A stretch of DNA of 64,000 bases from Dissulfuribacter thermophilus (GTDB lineage: Bacteria; Desulfobacterota; Dissulfuribacteria; Dissulfuribacterales; Dissulfuribacteraceae): NCBI RefSeq assembly GCF_001687335.1, contig NZ_MAGO01000005.1, positions 62,001 to 126,000 of the forward strand, written 5' to 3'. The stretch's first letter is position 1. Every line of letters starts with the position of its first letter. Under the pieces are notes generated by a model, which was not told the origin of the DNA, ran no database searches, and saw only the letters and a list, made by a program, of their open reading frames with translations. Below are positions 26,653-36,609 of the stretch, in pieces. Both the position numbers and the translations under genes were made by a program.

Positions 26653-28662
26653 ATGAAGCAAAAGTTCCTTTTACTCGTCCTGCTAATCTTGTTTGGAGCG
26701 ACTGCGGGGCAGGCGGCATGGGCCAATGTCGCGATCAATTTTACTACTGACAAAGACAGTTACACCAAAGGCGAAGTGGTGCAAGTGATTTTGGAACTAA
26801 CCAATGACCAAAACAAAGCACTATTTATCGACGAGGCAAAAATTGTGCTAAAAGATCCCAATAATAAAAAAAGGGCAAAGTTTAAAATCAAAGAGGAGAC
26901 GGAAAATGTCTTTTCATTTGCCTACAAAATAAAGGAAGACGACCCCGAAGGGACTTGGTCAGTTCGTTTAAAGCTCAAAGCCGAGGTCGGCAAGGAAGAC
27001 GGAGATGAGGAAGACGAAAAAGAAGAAGAAAAAAAATTCAAAAGTCGGATAACATTTACTGTGAATTCCCGGACTTCTAACCAAGATGTGGTTAATGACA
27101 ATTCACAGCCCCAGGCAGACACAGGAAGCGGCTCTGATGTAGGCCAGACACCCCAAGAGCCTACCAGCTCAACCGGAAACAATACCCAGACCAATACGGC
27201 CACCAATACAGGGGGAGTCGGTGTAACAGGAAGCCATGATTTTATAACTGCCTGGAATGGAACGAGCACCTGTATTGGATGTCACCTAGACAAAGCAGAG
27301 GAAGTCCACTCTTCTGTCCATTATCAGTGGCTCGGAGATGCAGTTAATGTCGTAAACGGCCCAAATGTTCAGGGTAAACTCGATGTCGGGGTCAACAGCT
27401 ACTGCATAAATATCCTGGGGAACTGGAATGGCTGTAACAAATGCCATATTGGACTCGGGCAAAGACCTGATCCAAACCCTACCCAGGCACAGCTTGAAAA
27501 CATAGATTGCCTGATTTGTCACCAGAAAGAATATAAGAGAATCAATGTAAACGGCACATATGTACCTGATAGCTCAAAAATGAATATCAGCATCCTAGAG
27601 GCTGCTCAAACTGTCCACCTCCCTGAGAGAGAAAACTGCTTGCAGTGTCATGCCTTCGGAGGCGGTGGAGACAATTTTAAAAGGGGTGACATGCCCTTTG
27701 CCCTTTCAAACACCTCAGACAGAGAATTTGACGTCCACATGTCCACGACTGGAGCAAACCTCAAATGTCAGGATTGTCATATCACCCAAAACCACAAGAT
27801 AGCAGGAAGGGGTTCTGATCTAAGACCAACAGAACTCGACATGCCAGTAGAATGCGGCAACTGCCATACACCTCAGGCAAATGGCACTGGCCACGACCCA
27901 ACAATTAATAGGCACATTGCACGGGTTGCCTGTCAGACTTGCCACATTCCTGAATACGCACGCGATGCCAAAGACACTCCGGCATCTGAAAAAACCGAAG
28001 CATTTAGGAACTGGCTTGAACCACACCAGACACCGTCAGGGGCAATTCATCCAACTCCCACAATGGCTGGCAATCTCATGCCTGTGTACAAGTGGTGGAA
28101 TAAGACCAGCTATGCCTATACCCTCTTTGAAAACGTCATTTATGACCCAGAGACAGGCAAGATCCCCACTTCTATGCCAAATGGTAGCCCAAATGAAAGC
28201 GGAGCTAAGATCTATCCATTCAAATACAAAACTGCACTCCAGCCCTTTGCTCCGGCACAGAACAAGTTGATAGCCCTTGACACCAGCATTTATTTCCAGA
28301 CCGGAGATGCAGACCTTGCTACTAAAGCAGGTTTGAAGAACATGGGATTGAGCGAAAATGAACCCTATGAGTGGGTCGAAACAGAGACATTCCAGCTCAT
28401 CACCCACGAGGTTCCACCAAAGCAATTCGCCTTAAATTGTACTGATTGCCATGGTTCTACTGCTAGAATGGATCTACAAGGGAAACTTGGTTACGCCCCC
28501 AAGGCGGACTCACGAACCCTCTGCACCCAGTGCCATGGATACAAAGACCCAGCAAATATATCATTTTATGCACTCCATGATAAGCATGTTGCATCAAAGA
28601 AATATGATTGCTCTTGGTGCCATAGCTTCTCAAGGCCCGAAAGGGGGCTTAAGGCCAACTAA
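26653..28662 (+). CDS. Decaheme cytochrome c, octaheme tetrathionate reductase-like, with N-terminal Ig-like domain
   Basis: 669 aa. Signal peptide 1-24 (cleavage near WA-NV). Residues 25-138 form a beta-rich MG2/Ig-like domain, followed by an acidic stretch (KEDGDEEDEKEEEKKF) and a Ser/Thr/Asn/Gln linker to about 192. Ten CxxCH heme sites lie between 207 (CIGCH) and 657 (CSWCH). The region NWNGCNKCH, then IDCLICH, and NCLQCHAFGGGGDNFKRGD with DVHMSTTGANLKCQDCH match the octaheme tetrathionate reductase family, which can reduce tetrathionate, nitrite or hydroxylamine in vitro. Two extra hemes and the Ig-like domain are additions. AAAGGAGG precedes the ATG. Periplasmic; a role in sulfur or nitrogen-oxide reduction is inferred. 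Confidence 0.88.
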   Translation: MKQKFLLLVLLILFGATAGQAAWANVAINFTTDKDSYTKGEVVQVILELTNDQNKALFIDEAKIVLKDPNNKKRAKFKIKEETENVFSFAYKIKEDDPEGTWSVRLKLKAEVGKEDGDEEDEKEEEKKFKSRITFTVNSRTSNQDVVNDNSQPQADTGSGSDVGQTPQEPTSSTGNNTQTNTATNTGGVGVTGSHDFITAWNGTSTCIGCHLDKAEEVHSSVHYQWLGDAVNVVNGPNVQGKLDVGVNSYCINILGNWNGCNKCHIGLGQRPDPNPTQAQLENIDCLICHQKEYKRINVNGTYVPDSSKMNISILEAAQTVHLPERENCLQCHAFGGGGDNFKRGDMPFALSNTSDREFDVHMSTTGANLKCQDCHITQNHKIAGRGSDLRPTELDMPVECGNCHTPQANGTGHDPTINRHIARVACQTCHIPEYARDAKDTPASEKTEAFRNWLEPHQTPSGAIHPTPTMAGNLMPVYKWWNKTSYAYTLFENVIYDPETGKIPTSMPNGSPNESGAKIYPFKYKTALQPFAPAQNKLIALDTSIYFQTGDADLATKAGLKNMGLSENEPYEWVETETFQLITHEVPPKQFALNCTDCHGSTARMDLQGKLGYAPKADSRTLCTQCHGYKDPANISFYALHDKHVASKKYDCSWCHSFSRPERGLKAN

Positions 28663-28684
28663 CATTTAAAAGAGATTAAAGCCT

Positions 28685-28740
28685 AGGCCCTTGGGCCCAA
28701 TTTGACGCATGTCTGTATTGGGCCCAAGGGCCTCTTTATT
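28685..28740. terminator. Strong intrinsic terminator, probably bidirectional
   Basis: A perfect 17-bp stem (28685-28701 with 28717-28733, GC-rich, containing TTGGGCCCAA on both sides) encloses a 15-nt loop and is followed by CTTTATTTTA. It ends the cytochrome transcript and, on the other strand, sits just past the stop of the phosphatase gene at 28741. Confidence 0.85.
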
Positions 28741-29739
28741 TTAGGCGCTTTTTTCTTTTAGGAGTAGGAACCTAAAATAAGACTGGACAAACTTCCCTGA
28801 GCATACATCGTCGATCCAAAACTTTAACCCTTCCTTTGCGGACAAGCCCCCTGAAATAGAAAAAAAGCATTGGCGTGATATGTTGTTCAATACCTCTTTA
28901 ACTACAATCTCTTGAGGGCCCACCATTGCTTTTTTAAAAGCCCTGCACCTGATAGGTCTGTAATCCATGAGGATACATCTTTCGTCCATATAAAGGGGGC
29001 AGACAAAGTCATGGTCTTTTTTTGTTCTGCATTTCGTGGCCCTTAAAACAACCTCTTTTCGCATCTCAAGGGAAATTTCTGTATTAATCTTCTTACTCAG
29101 GTATAGCGTCTCAATAAACTCCAACTGAAAGCGTTCTCTACAGCAATAGATTCCCGTATCTTCGCGCTTGTCATGGTCGCCAGGTGAGTTAACCAGCCTC
29201 TTTTCCACCTCCCTCACTAAGAATTCGTATTCTGAAAAAAAAGCTCTCAAATCTATTTCGCTCTTTAGCTCAATAGATGGCTCTCGCAACTTTAACGGAG
29301 GAGACTTTTTTTGATACTTTCGTAAAAGCTTCCACTGATAATAATTTGAAGGAACTGCCTTGGTGCCTTTAAGGCACCTTTCTGCCTCTTTTAATCCCAG
29401 TCCCCTTCTCAAAAGGTATGACGCCACAAAGGTCCCTGTTCTCCCTATTCCGTGCCTACAGTGCACTAAAACCTTTTTGCCAAGATAAATTGCCTCATCC
29501 AGCCATTCCAATGCCTTTTCCAAGGAATCCATGTCTGGGACCCACTCGTCTGGGACAGGTAAGAAATAAACATCAAAACCAAATTCCTCTTCTATTTCGT
29601 GAAGATCGCAAAACTCTCCGCATAGATTCACTACGGCATTTATCCCTTGTTTTTTAATGGCATCAAGATCCTCATAACTCATTGGGGCATGCCCCACAGC
29701 GAGCTGAGGAGTTATCCAAGTCAATTCATAGTTGGTCAA
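28741..29739 (-). CDS. Dual-specificity phosphatase fused to a YkgJ-like cysteine-rich domain
   Basis: 332 aa. Residues 1-150 are a cysteine phosphatase: catalytic C94 and R100 in VHCRHGIGRTG (CX5R) and a general-acid candidate D64 in LPVPDEWVP. Residues about 190-332 hold conserved cysteines (IYCCRERF, TKCRTKKDHDFVCPLYMDERCILMDYRP-like spacing) as in YkgJ/UPF0153 zinc- or iron-binding domains. The start is TTG, overlapping the stop of the PEP-synthase-like gene by 4 nt (TTGA), so translation is coupled. Its target may be a phosphoprotein of the same operon, but nothing in the sequence proves that. Confidence 0.82.
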   Translation of the reverse strand: MTNYELTWITPQLAVGHAPMSYEDLDAIKKQGINAVVNLCGEFCDLHEIEEEFGFDVYFLPVPDEWVPDMDSLEKALEWLDEAIYLGKKVLVHCRHGIGRTGTFVASYLLRRGLGLKEAERCLKGTKAVPSNYYQWKLLRKYQKKSPPLKLREPSIELKSEIDLRAFFSEYEFLVREVEKRLVNSPGDHDKREDTGIYCCRERFQLEFIETLYLSKKINTEISLEMRKEVVLRATKCRTKKDHDFVCPLYMDERCILMDYRPIRCRAFKKAMVGPQEIVVKEVLNNISRQCFFSISGGLSAKEGLKFWIDDVCSGKFVQSYFRFLLLKEKSA

Positions 29740-32189
29740 CCAAAGGCCTCCTCAAATTTTTGAAATGCCTCTTTAAGGCGTATCTCATCAGTCAAATGCA
29801 AATCAAGTAACTTGGTATAACCTAAGAGTTGTCCCAACTTTTCAAGGAGGTCCATGAGATCCTCTTTTCCAACACCTGTGATCCTGCCACTTAGCTCTTC
29901 CAGCTTGAACCCTGTAGAAAATCCCCAACTCTCGAGTATCTCTTTTATGAACCTAAGCCTCAGCATCCTACCAACCTCAGTCCCTCCACCTCCTGCAAAT
30001 TTGATTGACAAATAATTTGATTGGAGATGTTCCGAACAAAAACAGTCAACCACTGTAAAGTGATATCCAAACTTCAAGTTTAAGTTCAAATAGTCCTTGG
30101 AGATTATAGCGAACGAGGCAAAGAGTATAGAATCCCTTTTCGTAGGAAAGGCACCGGAAAGAACCATTTCATCAAAGGCACTCCAATCAAAATGATGCCT
30201 ATCTGTCCACTCTATCTTGGGATGACAAAGGCCGCGCAACAATACCTTAAGCGGATCATAAGGGACTTCATCCAGGGATATTTGTCTCTCTTTGTGAATG
30301 CCCTTTTTTAGGGCACTGCCTTCCAAATCAAGGCAATATATGGATAGGGGGATGGGAAGCCTAATTTTTACAACATATCTTTGGCTGGGACTGTCCTTAG
30401 TAAGGCCAAACATCGTCTGCATTGCCCTCTCATGGCAATAGCGTAATATATCATGAAGGCTTCTACAGCCTTCGGGCCTAAAATTGGGGTCATCTGGATC
30501 AGTAAGGGTAAGTGGAGTAATAAGGGAAAGTAGGGCCCTTAAGCGAGATACTATTGGAGATATACCTTCCTGTTTGGCTTGCCTTTCAACTTCTTTACAA
30601 ATGTCCGATGAAGTCCCTTTGAAGACCTTGTTTTCCTCCACATATAAGGTAATGAGATCTCCTGTTTTTAATACCTTTGTCGCACCACTTATGCCAAATA
30701 TAGCAGGCACCTTAAATTCCCTGGCTACTGTGGCGAGATGGCTTGTTATGGCCCCCCTTTCAGTAATAATTCCCTTTATCCTTCCTATTATCTGGCTGAA
30801 CTCTGGAAATGCATTGGCAGAAACAAGTATAGCCCCGTACGGAACCCTGTGTAAATCCTGGGTCCCAGAGGCAATAAAAACTCGTCCCACTGCACAGCCT
30901 GGATAGATATGCTCGCCTCCTTCCAGAATTGGGACTCTTTCACTAACGTATCTTTGCTTTTCCCATGTAAAATTGTGTTTTTTATCGACTCTGAGCGGTC
31001 TTGCCTGGAGAAAGTAGAGTGTGCCCTTTTCATCCACGCACCACTCAATATCTAGAGGTACTCCAAAAAATCCCTCTATCTTTTCAACTAAAAGGGGAAG
31101 ATCCATTATGGATTCAAAAGAAGACATTATCCTGACAGGATAAGAGCCATCCTTAAATATAGGCCTTCCCCTCTCTGCATATATTGTAAAAGGAATCTTC
31201 TTACCCCCAACTAGGTCATCTCCAGGGCCATCTACAACGGATATCCTAACTAGGCTGGAATCTATCCGGTCAGGGTCTATACTATATGCAACCCCACTTA
31301 CAATTGGATTGATCATCTCCATTATTATCACCGCCATTGGGGTGTCAGTATCTGCCAAGCCGGCATTGACCCGATAAAAAATGGCATTGGGGCTATATTT
31401 GCTCTCAATAACCTTTAGATATGAGCTGATTATTTTTGATGGTTTACAATTTAAAATGCTTCTGTATTGGCCTGCAAAACTAAAATAAGAATCTTCGAAA
31501 CTGGCACTGCTCCTTAAGGCGTATAGACCCGTATTACTGCCTGGCAATTTTTCTTCAATTACATCTATTATAGATTGGGGAACTCTTAGATCATGAAAAA
31601 GGGATAGTATCTTTTTTGAAGAGAGCTCAATGGAATGTGGATCTTTTGAATCGATCTTCGATAGGACCTCGTTGATAGGCTCCATCAGATTATTTTGGTC
31701 CAAAATGTAAAAAAAAGCACTGGTGGTCACAAACGCGCATCTTGGGACTGTTACCCCAACTTTTTGACCAAGATCATAGATCCCCTTTGCTTTTCCACCA
31801 ATCAACCCTATGGAATCTTCGTCCACTTCTTCGTTACTGAGGCAAAAGGGTGGATCAAACACTGGCCTATTAGGTTCAATGATAAAACGGCAGTATTTAT
31901 CGAGTTTTGTAAAAAAAAACCTAATGTTTTCTGACTCTTTAGGACATAACTCTGTGAAATCCTCGATCAGTCCGAATAGTTCCAGTGAGAAGCTCTGATA
32001 CGTCTTTAGTAGCCGTGAAAATTCCGGCGGTGGAATTAAATCCTGCATCTGCTGAAGCTCGGCCATGAGATCATGGCATCGCCTATCCTTTGACAGGAGA
32101 TCAATGAAAATTTGATATTTTTTCTTGAACCTTAAGGCAGAATCAAAGATATCCCGTCCAAGGCCCCTCAAAAACTCAGGTAAAGACAT
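29736..32189 (-). CDS. PEP synthase/PPDK-like protein with a non-canonical C-terminal domain
   Basis: 817 aa. An ATP-grasp module (GGKAKGIYDL at 131-140; ALRSSASFEDS near 224; IEWCVDEKGTLYFLQARPL near 382-399) is followed by a swivelling phosphohistidine domain with H484 in RGAITSHLATVARE. The PEP/pyruvate-binding TIM barrel of true PpsA and PPDK is absent. Instead residues about 530-817 form a domain I do not recognise, with GGGGTEVGRMLRLRF near 730. It may phosphorylate a small molecule or a protein instead of pyruvate, as rifampin phosphotransferase does for its substrate. It follows the response regulator by 1 bp. Confidence 0.83.
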   Translation of the reverse strand: MSLPEFLRGLGRDIFDSALRFKKKYQIFIDLLSKDRRCHDLMAELQQMQDLIPPPEFSRLLKTYQSFSLELFGLIEDFTELCPKESENIRFFFTKLDKYCRFIIEPNRPVFDPPFCLSNEEVDEDSIGLIGGKAKGIYDLGQKVGVTVPRCAFVTTSAFFYILDQNNLMEPINEVLSKIDSKDPHSIELSSKKILSLFHDLRVPQSIIDVIEEKLPGSNTGLYALRSSASFEDSYFSFAGQYRSILNCKPSKIISSYLKVIESKYSPNAIFYRVNAGLADTDTPMAVIIMEMINPIVSGVAYSIDPDRIDSSLVRISVVDGPGDDLVGGKKIPFTIYAERGRPIFKDGSYPVRIMSSFESIMDLPLLVEKIEGFFGVPLDIEWCVDEKGTLYFLQARPLRVDKKHNFTWEKQRYVSERVPILEGGEHIYPGCAVGRVFIASGTQDLHRVPYGAILVSANAFPEFSQIIGRIKGIITERGAITSHLATVAREFKVPAIFGISGATKVLKTGDLITLYVEENKVFKGTSSDICKEVERQAKQEGISPIVSRLRALLSLITPLTLTDPDDPNFRPEGCRSLHDILRYCHERAMQTMFGLTKDSPSQRYVVKIRLPIPLSIYCLDLEGSALKKGIHKERQISLDEVPYDPLKVLLRGLCHPKIEWTDRHHFDWSAFDEMVLSGAFPTKRDSILFASFAIISKDYLNLNLKFGYHFTVVDCFCSEHLQSNYLSIKFAGGGGTEVGRMLRLRFIKEILESWGFSTGFKLEELSGRITGVGKEDLMDLLEKLGQLLGYTKLLDLHLTDEIRLKEAFQKFEEAFG

Positions 32190-32190
32190 T

Positions 32191-32553
32191 TTATTTTTCT
32201 TTGAGTACTGCCTCTACAGTCTCTTCAAGTTCGTGTTTATCAACAGGTTTTACCAGATACTCGGAAGCCCCCTTCTTAAGCGAATCCCTTGCAGTTTCAA
32301 CGCTTGGATAACCGGTTAGCATCACAGCCTTCAGGCTGGGCAGGATTTTTTTCAATTCCGCCAGGAGTTCCACTCCAATCATTCGCTTTAGTTTTATATC
32401 AAGTATTGCAAGGTCCACAGGATTTTGAGAGGCAAACTCTATTGCCTCATCCTCATCAGTGAAGGTAAAGACTTCATGACCTTTGCGCTCCAAGATCTTC
32501 TTTAGTAGAAGGCAGGCGTCTTTGACGTCATCGACTACAATAATCCTAGCCAT
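32191..32553 (-). CDS. Single-domain response regulator (CheY-like)
   Basis: 120 aa from the ATG at 32553 (MARIIVVDD), which has GGAGA ahead of it; a longer frame to 32580 adds nine non-homologous residues. The receiver residues are D8, D9, the phospho-acceptor D52 (LAILDIKL), T/S near 81 (VMLTGYPS) and K near 103 (YLVKPVD). There is no output domain, so it acts by protein contact. It is the first gene of a three-gene operon with the PEP-synthase-like protein and the phosphatase. No histidine kinase is adjacent. Confidence 0.9.
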   Translation of the reverse strand: MARIIVVDDVKDACLLLKKILERKGHEVFTFTDEDEAIEFASQNPVDLAILDIKLKRMIGVELLAELKKILPSLKAVMLTGYPSVETARDSLKKGASEYLVKPVDKHELEETVEAVLKEK

Positions 32554-32647
32554 ACGTTCTCCGGCTATAGCCCGAAACAATATTCCTCATCTAACTAAAA
32601 TCCATTAAGACAACCATTCGACAAAAAACACATACTATATAGCGAAA

Positions 32648-34498
32648 TTATACAATTAATCCTGAAATTTGTACATTTAACTCCTCAGAGTTTTCCTTGA
32701 GCACAGTTGCCCTGTCTTTAAGTATCCTAGATTCAGCCAGATTTTCCTCAGCCGCCTTGGCAAGAAGTTCTACCTTTTCTTCTACTGATTGAACTCTTTC
32801 ATTAATTATCTGCACCTGTTCATTGATCTCAGAGTAAGTGGCAGTCTGTTGTTCTACGGCCGAAGCAACTGTATTTGCTGAATCTTTAAGGACATTTACT
32901 GCAGATACGCTTTCGTTAATACTGGCCACTGATTCTTCCACCCCTTTCTGGATCGCCACAATAATAGGCGAAATCTTATCTGTGGCATCTGCTGTCTGTT
33001 TTGCAAGCTCTTTAACCTCATTGGCAACTACTGAAAACCCCTTTCCTGCCTCGCCTGCCCTGGCCGCCTCAATAGTGGCATTGAGGGCTAGGAGATTGGT
33101 CTGCTCTGCAATTGAACCGATTAATTCTATTACATCCCCAATGTCTTTTGCGTGCTCACTGAGTTTCTCTATAATATTTCGCGTACCTTGGATTTGCCCT
33201 TCAAGACTCTCAGAGAGTGATGCGGTACTGGCAGTATTATTTGCTATTTCATTTGTAGCCTGAGCTAGGTTGTCTACCATTGTACTGGTGTGATGCACGT
33301 ATTCTGCTACCTCCTGAATCTGATTATGGGCTTCCTGCGAGGCCTCTACAGCCCCATTGGCCTCATACACCATCCTATCCGACATCTGGCTCAGTTCCTT
33401 CGCCTCCCTTCCAACTGAATCAGAAGCACCCTTTACATGCCCCACCAGGGTAGAGATATTGTTTAAGAACACATTAAAATTTCTGGAAAACTCTGTGAAT
33501 TCATCATTGCCTTCAATGTCAATTCGATTCCTGAGATCGCCTCTTGCCATGACCTCAAGTATTGCTGATATCTTTTGAAGTGGTGTAATGATGGAGTTGT
33601 AAAATAAATATCCAAAGGCCAACAGTAGGGTAAAACTTGTACAGCCAATAACCACGGTAATCACAAAGGCTTTACTTGAAATTTGCTCCCCTTCTTTTGC
33701 TAGCCTCGAGGCCAACTCTCCAGCTGAAATACTGGATTTCATAATTGCTTGGTCCAGCAGTCCGAGCTTTTTGAGTACATCCTCACGTTTTGATTTTACT
33801 TTTTTCTCAATGGCTACAATAGTACTTATTGCATCGTCTAGGTCGAAAAAACTATTTTCGAGTTGTGAAAGGGCATGAGCTAAAGGACCCTGAACATTTT
33901 GCCTTGTCTTGCTCAAATCCGCCGTTACAGCATCCACTATTTTGGTCACTGCATTAGAATCAAACTCCTCTGCCCCTTCTAATAGGCCCGAGCTAATGGA
34001 CTGATATGCCTTAAAGCCGTTAAGGGCATTTTGTAGTGTATAGATACAGACACTGTCCCCTCGACATTCTTTTAAGACCGTTTTTATCCCTTCAACTATC
34101 TGTGCCTCTGCTTCATGGACCAGCCTCTTATTGTTCCAAAAACTCTCCATTCTTACAGATAGCAATTCCATATCCTTTAGGAAGGCCTTGAGATTTGGCT
34201 TCTGAGCCTGTGGAATTCTGTCTTCCAGTGATTTAGATGCCAAAATGACCTTTTTATAGGCCCCTTTGCTACCGGTGCTAAGGAATTCGCTAGTAAATCT
34301 CCTGAGTTCCCCGATATCTCTTGTGGATTTCAATCCATTTACTACTTCTTCGCTTGAAGCATTCATTCTAATACCATTTAAACTGAGTTGTTTGAGCTTT
34401 ATGACACTATATGATCCTATGAATAAGACCGTAGTGAGAACAAACACACCAAATCCGATCAGCCTGTATTTTATGGAAATAGACCTAAATGCAATCAT
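32648..34498 (-). CDS. Methyl-accepting chemotaxis protein
   Basis: 616 aa from the ATG at 34498, chosen because GGGGTG precedes it and the hydrophobic N-terminus follows at once; the longer frame to 34582 overlaps the porin gene end. TM1 is about residues 12-34 and TM2 ([20 protein letters not shown]) about 270-290, enclosing a helical periplasmic sensor. A HAMP domain follows ([17 protein letters not shown]), then the signalling tip [20 protein letters not shown] and [15 protein letters not shown]. The ligand is unknown. A CheD is encoded 4 kb away. Confidence 0.92.
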   Translation of the reverse strand: MIAFRSISIKYRLIGFGVFVLTTVLFIGSYSVIKLKQLSLNGIRMNASSEEVVNGLKSTRDIGELRRFTSEFLSTGSKGAYKKVILASKSLEDRIPQAQKPNLKAFLKDMELLSVRMESFWNNKRLVHEAEAQIVEGIKTVLKECRGDSVCIYTLQNALNGFKAYQSISSGLLEGAEEFDSNAVTKIVDAVTADLSKTRQNVQGPLAHALSQLENSFFDLDDAISTIVAIEKKVKSKREDVLKKLGLLDQAIMKSSISAGELASRLAKEGEQISSKAFVITVVIGCTSFTLLLAFGYLFYNSIITPLQKISAILEVMARGDLRNRIDIEGNDEFTEFSRNFNVFLNNISTLVGHVKGASDSVGREAKELSQMSDRMVYEANGAVEASQEAHNQIQEVAEYVHHTSTMVDNLAQATNEIANNTASTASLSESLEGQIQGTRNIIEKLSEHAKDIGDVIELIGSIAEQTNLLALNATIEAARAGEAGKGFSVVANEVKELAKQTADATDKISPIIVAIQKGVEESVASINESVSAVNVLKDSANTVASAVEQQTATYSEINEQVQIINERVQSVEEKVELLAKAAEENLAESRILKDRATVLKENSEELNVQISGLIV

Positions 34499-34569
34499 AT
34501 TGGCACCCCTTTTAGAGCTAGAACGGACACGAGGCAGGGCTCTACCATCTCCCTGCCTCATATTGCCCT

Positions 34570-36033
34570 CTAAAAACGGCAATCAAGCAGGAAGTAAAAG
34601 TCGGTAAGTATGTCATCAGAGTGTTCGGGCTTTCCTAAATGAATTCCACTTCGTGAATAATCATAGTCAATATATGTATAGCCAAGCCTCATGAATAGAT
34701 ATCTATTTACAGGCTGAATATAATAAACGTCATAAACATCTCCGCGAGTTGCTAACTTGTTGTAGAACTCAATACTCGACTGAGTAAAAGTAAACCAATA
34801 CTGACTTCCATGGTTATATTCAAAGCCAATTTTAGGATTATTGAGCCTTTTGATCTGCATGGTATATCTTAAGCCTGCGTAAATAGCCCAGCCTGTTTTA
34901 TTGTCTCTTCCATCATCTGTGAGTAAACCTACTTGGACCGGTCCCATAGGGCTATTTTCGAATGTAATGCCACCTGCATGGCTTTTATTGAGTCCCCAAG
35001 AAAAAAAGGCATCAAGTCCGCTATTCATGACATCCTGAGCCTGGAAATGAATTCCCCAAAGATCCATGTCTCCAACATTTTCTTGTGGACCAAGAGGATT
35101 ATCAACGAGATCAAATCCACGTATGTAGCTAAAAACCATCAGGCTCCGGGGCAGCTGAGGTATCTCACTTTCAAAAAATACTGCCATAAAATTGGTGTCA
35201 TCTAATCCACTCCTGGTATCAAGGAAGTTATTTAGGTCGTCATCATCCTGAAAACCTTTTCCATAGGCGAATCTCAGCCCAGAATTTCTTAGCCCCAAAT
35301 ACCTCTCCAAGCCAATAGTTGCCACTATGCCATCTGTTTCACCATCAAAAAGCAGGGCAGGATATGTAGATTGGCGCAAGCGATTCTCCTTAAATTCTAC
35401 AGGTGGACCTTCTGTAGAGGGATGGCGACCAAATGTGATGGCAAGAGGAATTGGTGAGTTTGGAACTATCCAATCTATGTATGCCCTTTCAAATTGGACA
35501 TCCGTTGACTCTCCAGCTCCGTGTCCCCTGTTAAAGTCAGTATAAAAGGCCTGGGGGTCATTATCTGACCAGTTTTTCATTACTGAAAGCCTACCATGAA
35601 AAAAAAGACCATTTGTAATCTTTGCATCTAGATTGAGTCTAAACCTGGAGGTCCAGTGATTATCCTTGTGGTCTTTTATGTATTTTTCAAATCTTCCCGT
35701 AAAAGGATTGAAATATACGCCTCTAAAATAAAAATTATCTACACGTGTACGGACTTCGGCCCCAAAATTGATCCTATCTCTAATGGTTTTGGTCTCAACC
35801 TGGTCCAAAGTGTCGTATATGTCATCTAAATTTTTCTTCATGCTTGCGGCATCGGCCTTTTCTTTCTCGAGCTTATCTACTCGCTTTTGAAGTGCGTCAA
35901 GTCTCTCAAGAATAGCCTTATAGGCCTCTTCTGGAATTGTGACCATCTTTTGGGCATAGACTAAATCAACTCCACTAAATACTATCAGTAAGAACGCAAG
36001 GGCCAGCTTGAACATAAATCCATTACATTTCAT
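34570..36033 (-). CDS. Outer-membrane porin-like protein (DUF3373 type)
   Basis: 487 aa. The signal peptide ends near VYA-QK. A short coiled coil ([20 protein letters not shown]) follows, as in many periplasm-spanning porins, then a long beta-barrel of alternating polar and hydrophobic strands ending in the C-terminal aromatic FYFLLDCRF. Sequence features such as [15 protein letters not shown] and [11 protein letters not shown] fit the DUF3373 family of Desulfobacterota and Epsilonproteobacteria. Transported substrate unknown. The gene is 71 bp upstream of the chemoreceptor on the same strand. Confidence 0.8.
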   Translation of the reverse strand: MKCNGFMFKLALAFLLIVFSGVDLVYAQKMVTIPEEAYKAILERLDALQKRVDKLEKEKADAASMKKNLDDIYDTLDQVETKTIRDRINFGAEVRTRVDNFYFRGVYFNPFTGRFEKYIKDHKDNHWTSRFRLNLDAKITNGLFFHGRLSVMKNWSDNDPQAFYTDFNRGHGAGESTDVQFERAYIDWIVPNSPIPLAITFGRHPSTEGPPVEFKENRLRQSTYPALLFDGETDGIVATIGLERYLGLRNSGLRFAYGKGFQDDDDLNNFLDTRSGLDDTNFMAVFFESEIPQLPRSLMVFSYIRGFDLVDNPLGPQENVGDMDLWGIHFQAQDVMNSGLDAFFSWGLNKSHAGGITFENSPMGPVQVGLLTDDGRDNKTGWAIYAGLRYTMQIKRLNNPKIGFEYNHGSQYWFTFTQSSIEFYNKLATRGDVYDVYYIQPVNRYLFMRLGYTYIDYDYSRSGIHLGKPEHSDDILTDFYFLLDCRF

Positions 36034-36152
36034 AGTACGTTTCCTCCTTTACTTTTTGGGATTAATAGGCTAGCTGGCTGATAACTGTCTTCTTAAATAC
36101 CTCTCTCCCCTTAAAAAGACTTATCAATCCCCAGATATGCCAAAAAGTATGG

Positions 36153-36467
36153 CTATCTTGGAATTACTGCTGCAGCAGGCTGATCGCTATCTGCTGCGTG
36201 GCCCTTGAGGTAATTGATTATTCGACTCAATTCCTCCGTGGAAATATTTTTGGAAATGTCCACACGATGCCTATTTCTTTTGAAATACTTTTCCCATACT
36301 CTACCGGCCTTATCTGCAGGATTTACTGGCGCGGCCTTTCCTCCCTTTTTATGGCATGCACCACACTTGGCCACGAATAGAGCCTCATCGCCGGCAAAAC
36401 AATGTGTTGTGATGCTAAAAATTAATAAGGTAAAAAAGAAGATGCTCGTTTTCTGCACCTGTCTCAC
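36153..36467 (-). CDS. Small class I cytochrome c
   Basis: 104 aa with a signal peptide (to FAG, about residue 25) and one heme site, CGACH at 35-39. The likely axial ligand Met is not in the usual place, since the C-terminal half has no methionine; the ligand may be His or the heme may be open. It is preceded by a divergent gap to xth. A periplasmic electron carrier for cytochromes in this region is plausible. Confidence 0.83.
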   Translation of the reverse strand: MRQVQKTSIFFFTLLIFSITTHCFAGDEALFVAKCGACHKKGGKAAPVNPADKAGRVWEKYFKRNRHRVDISKNISTEELSRIINYLKGHAADSDQPAAAVIPR

Positions 36468-36609
36468 CCCCTTTCCTTTTTAAAATTTCCACCGTAGAAT
36501 TGACATTTAATTCCCCCTCCTCAGGCTTTATTTTTTTTATCGGAGGAGAAATTTTTTTCTTAAGGCCTTTTTGTGAAAAAAAACATTTTTTATAAATAGG
36601 AGAACACCA

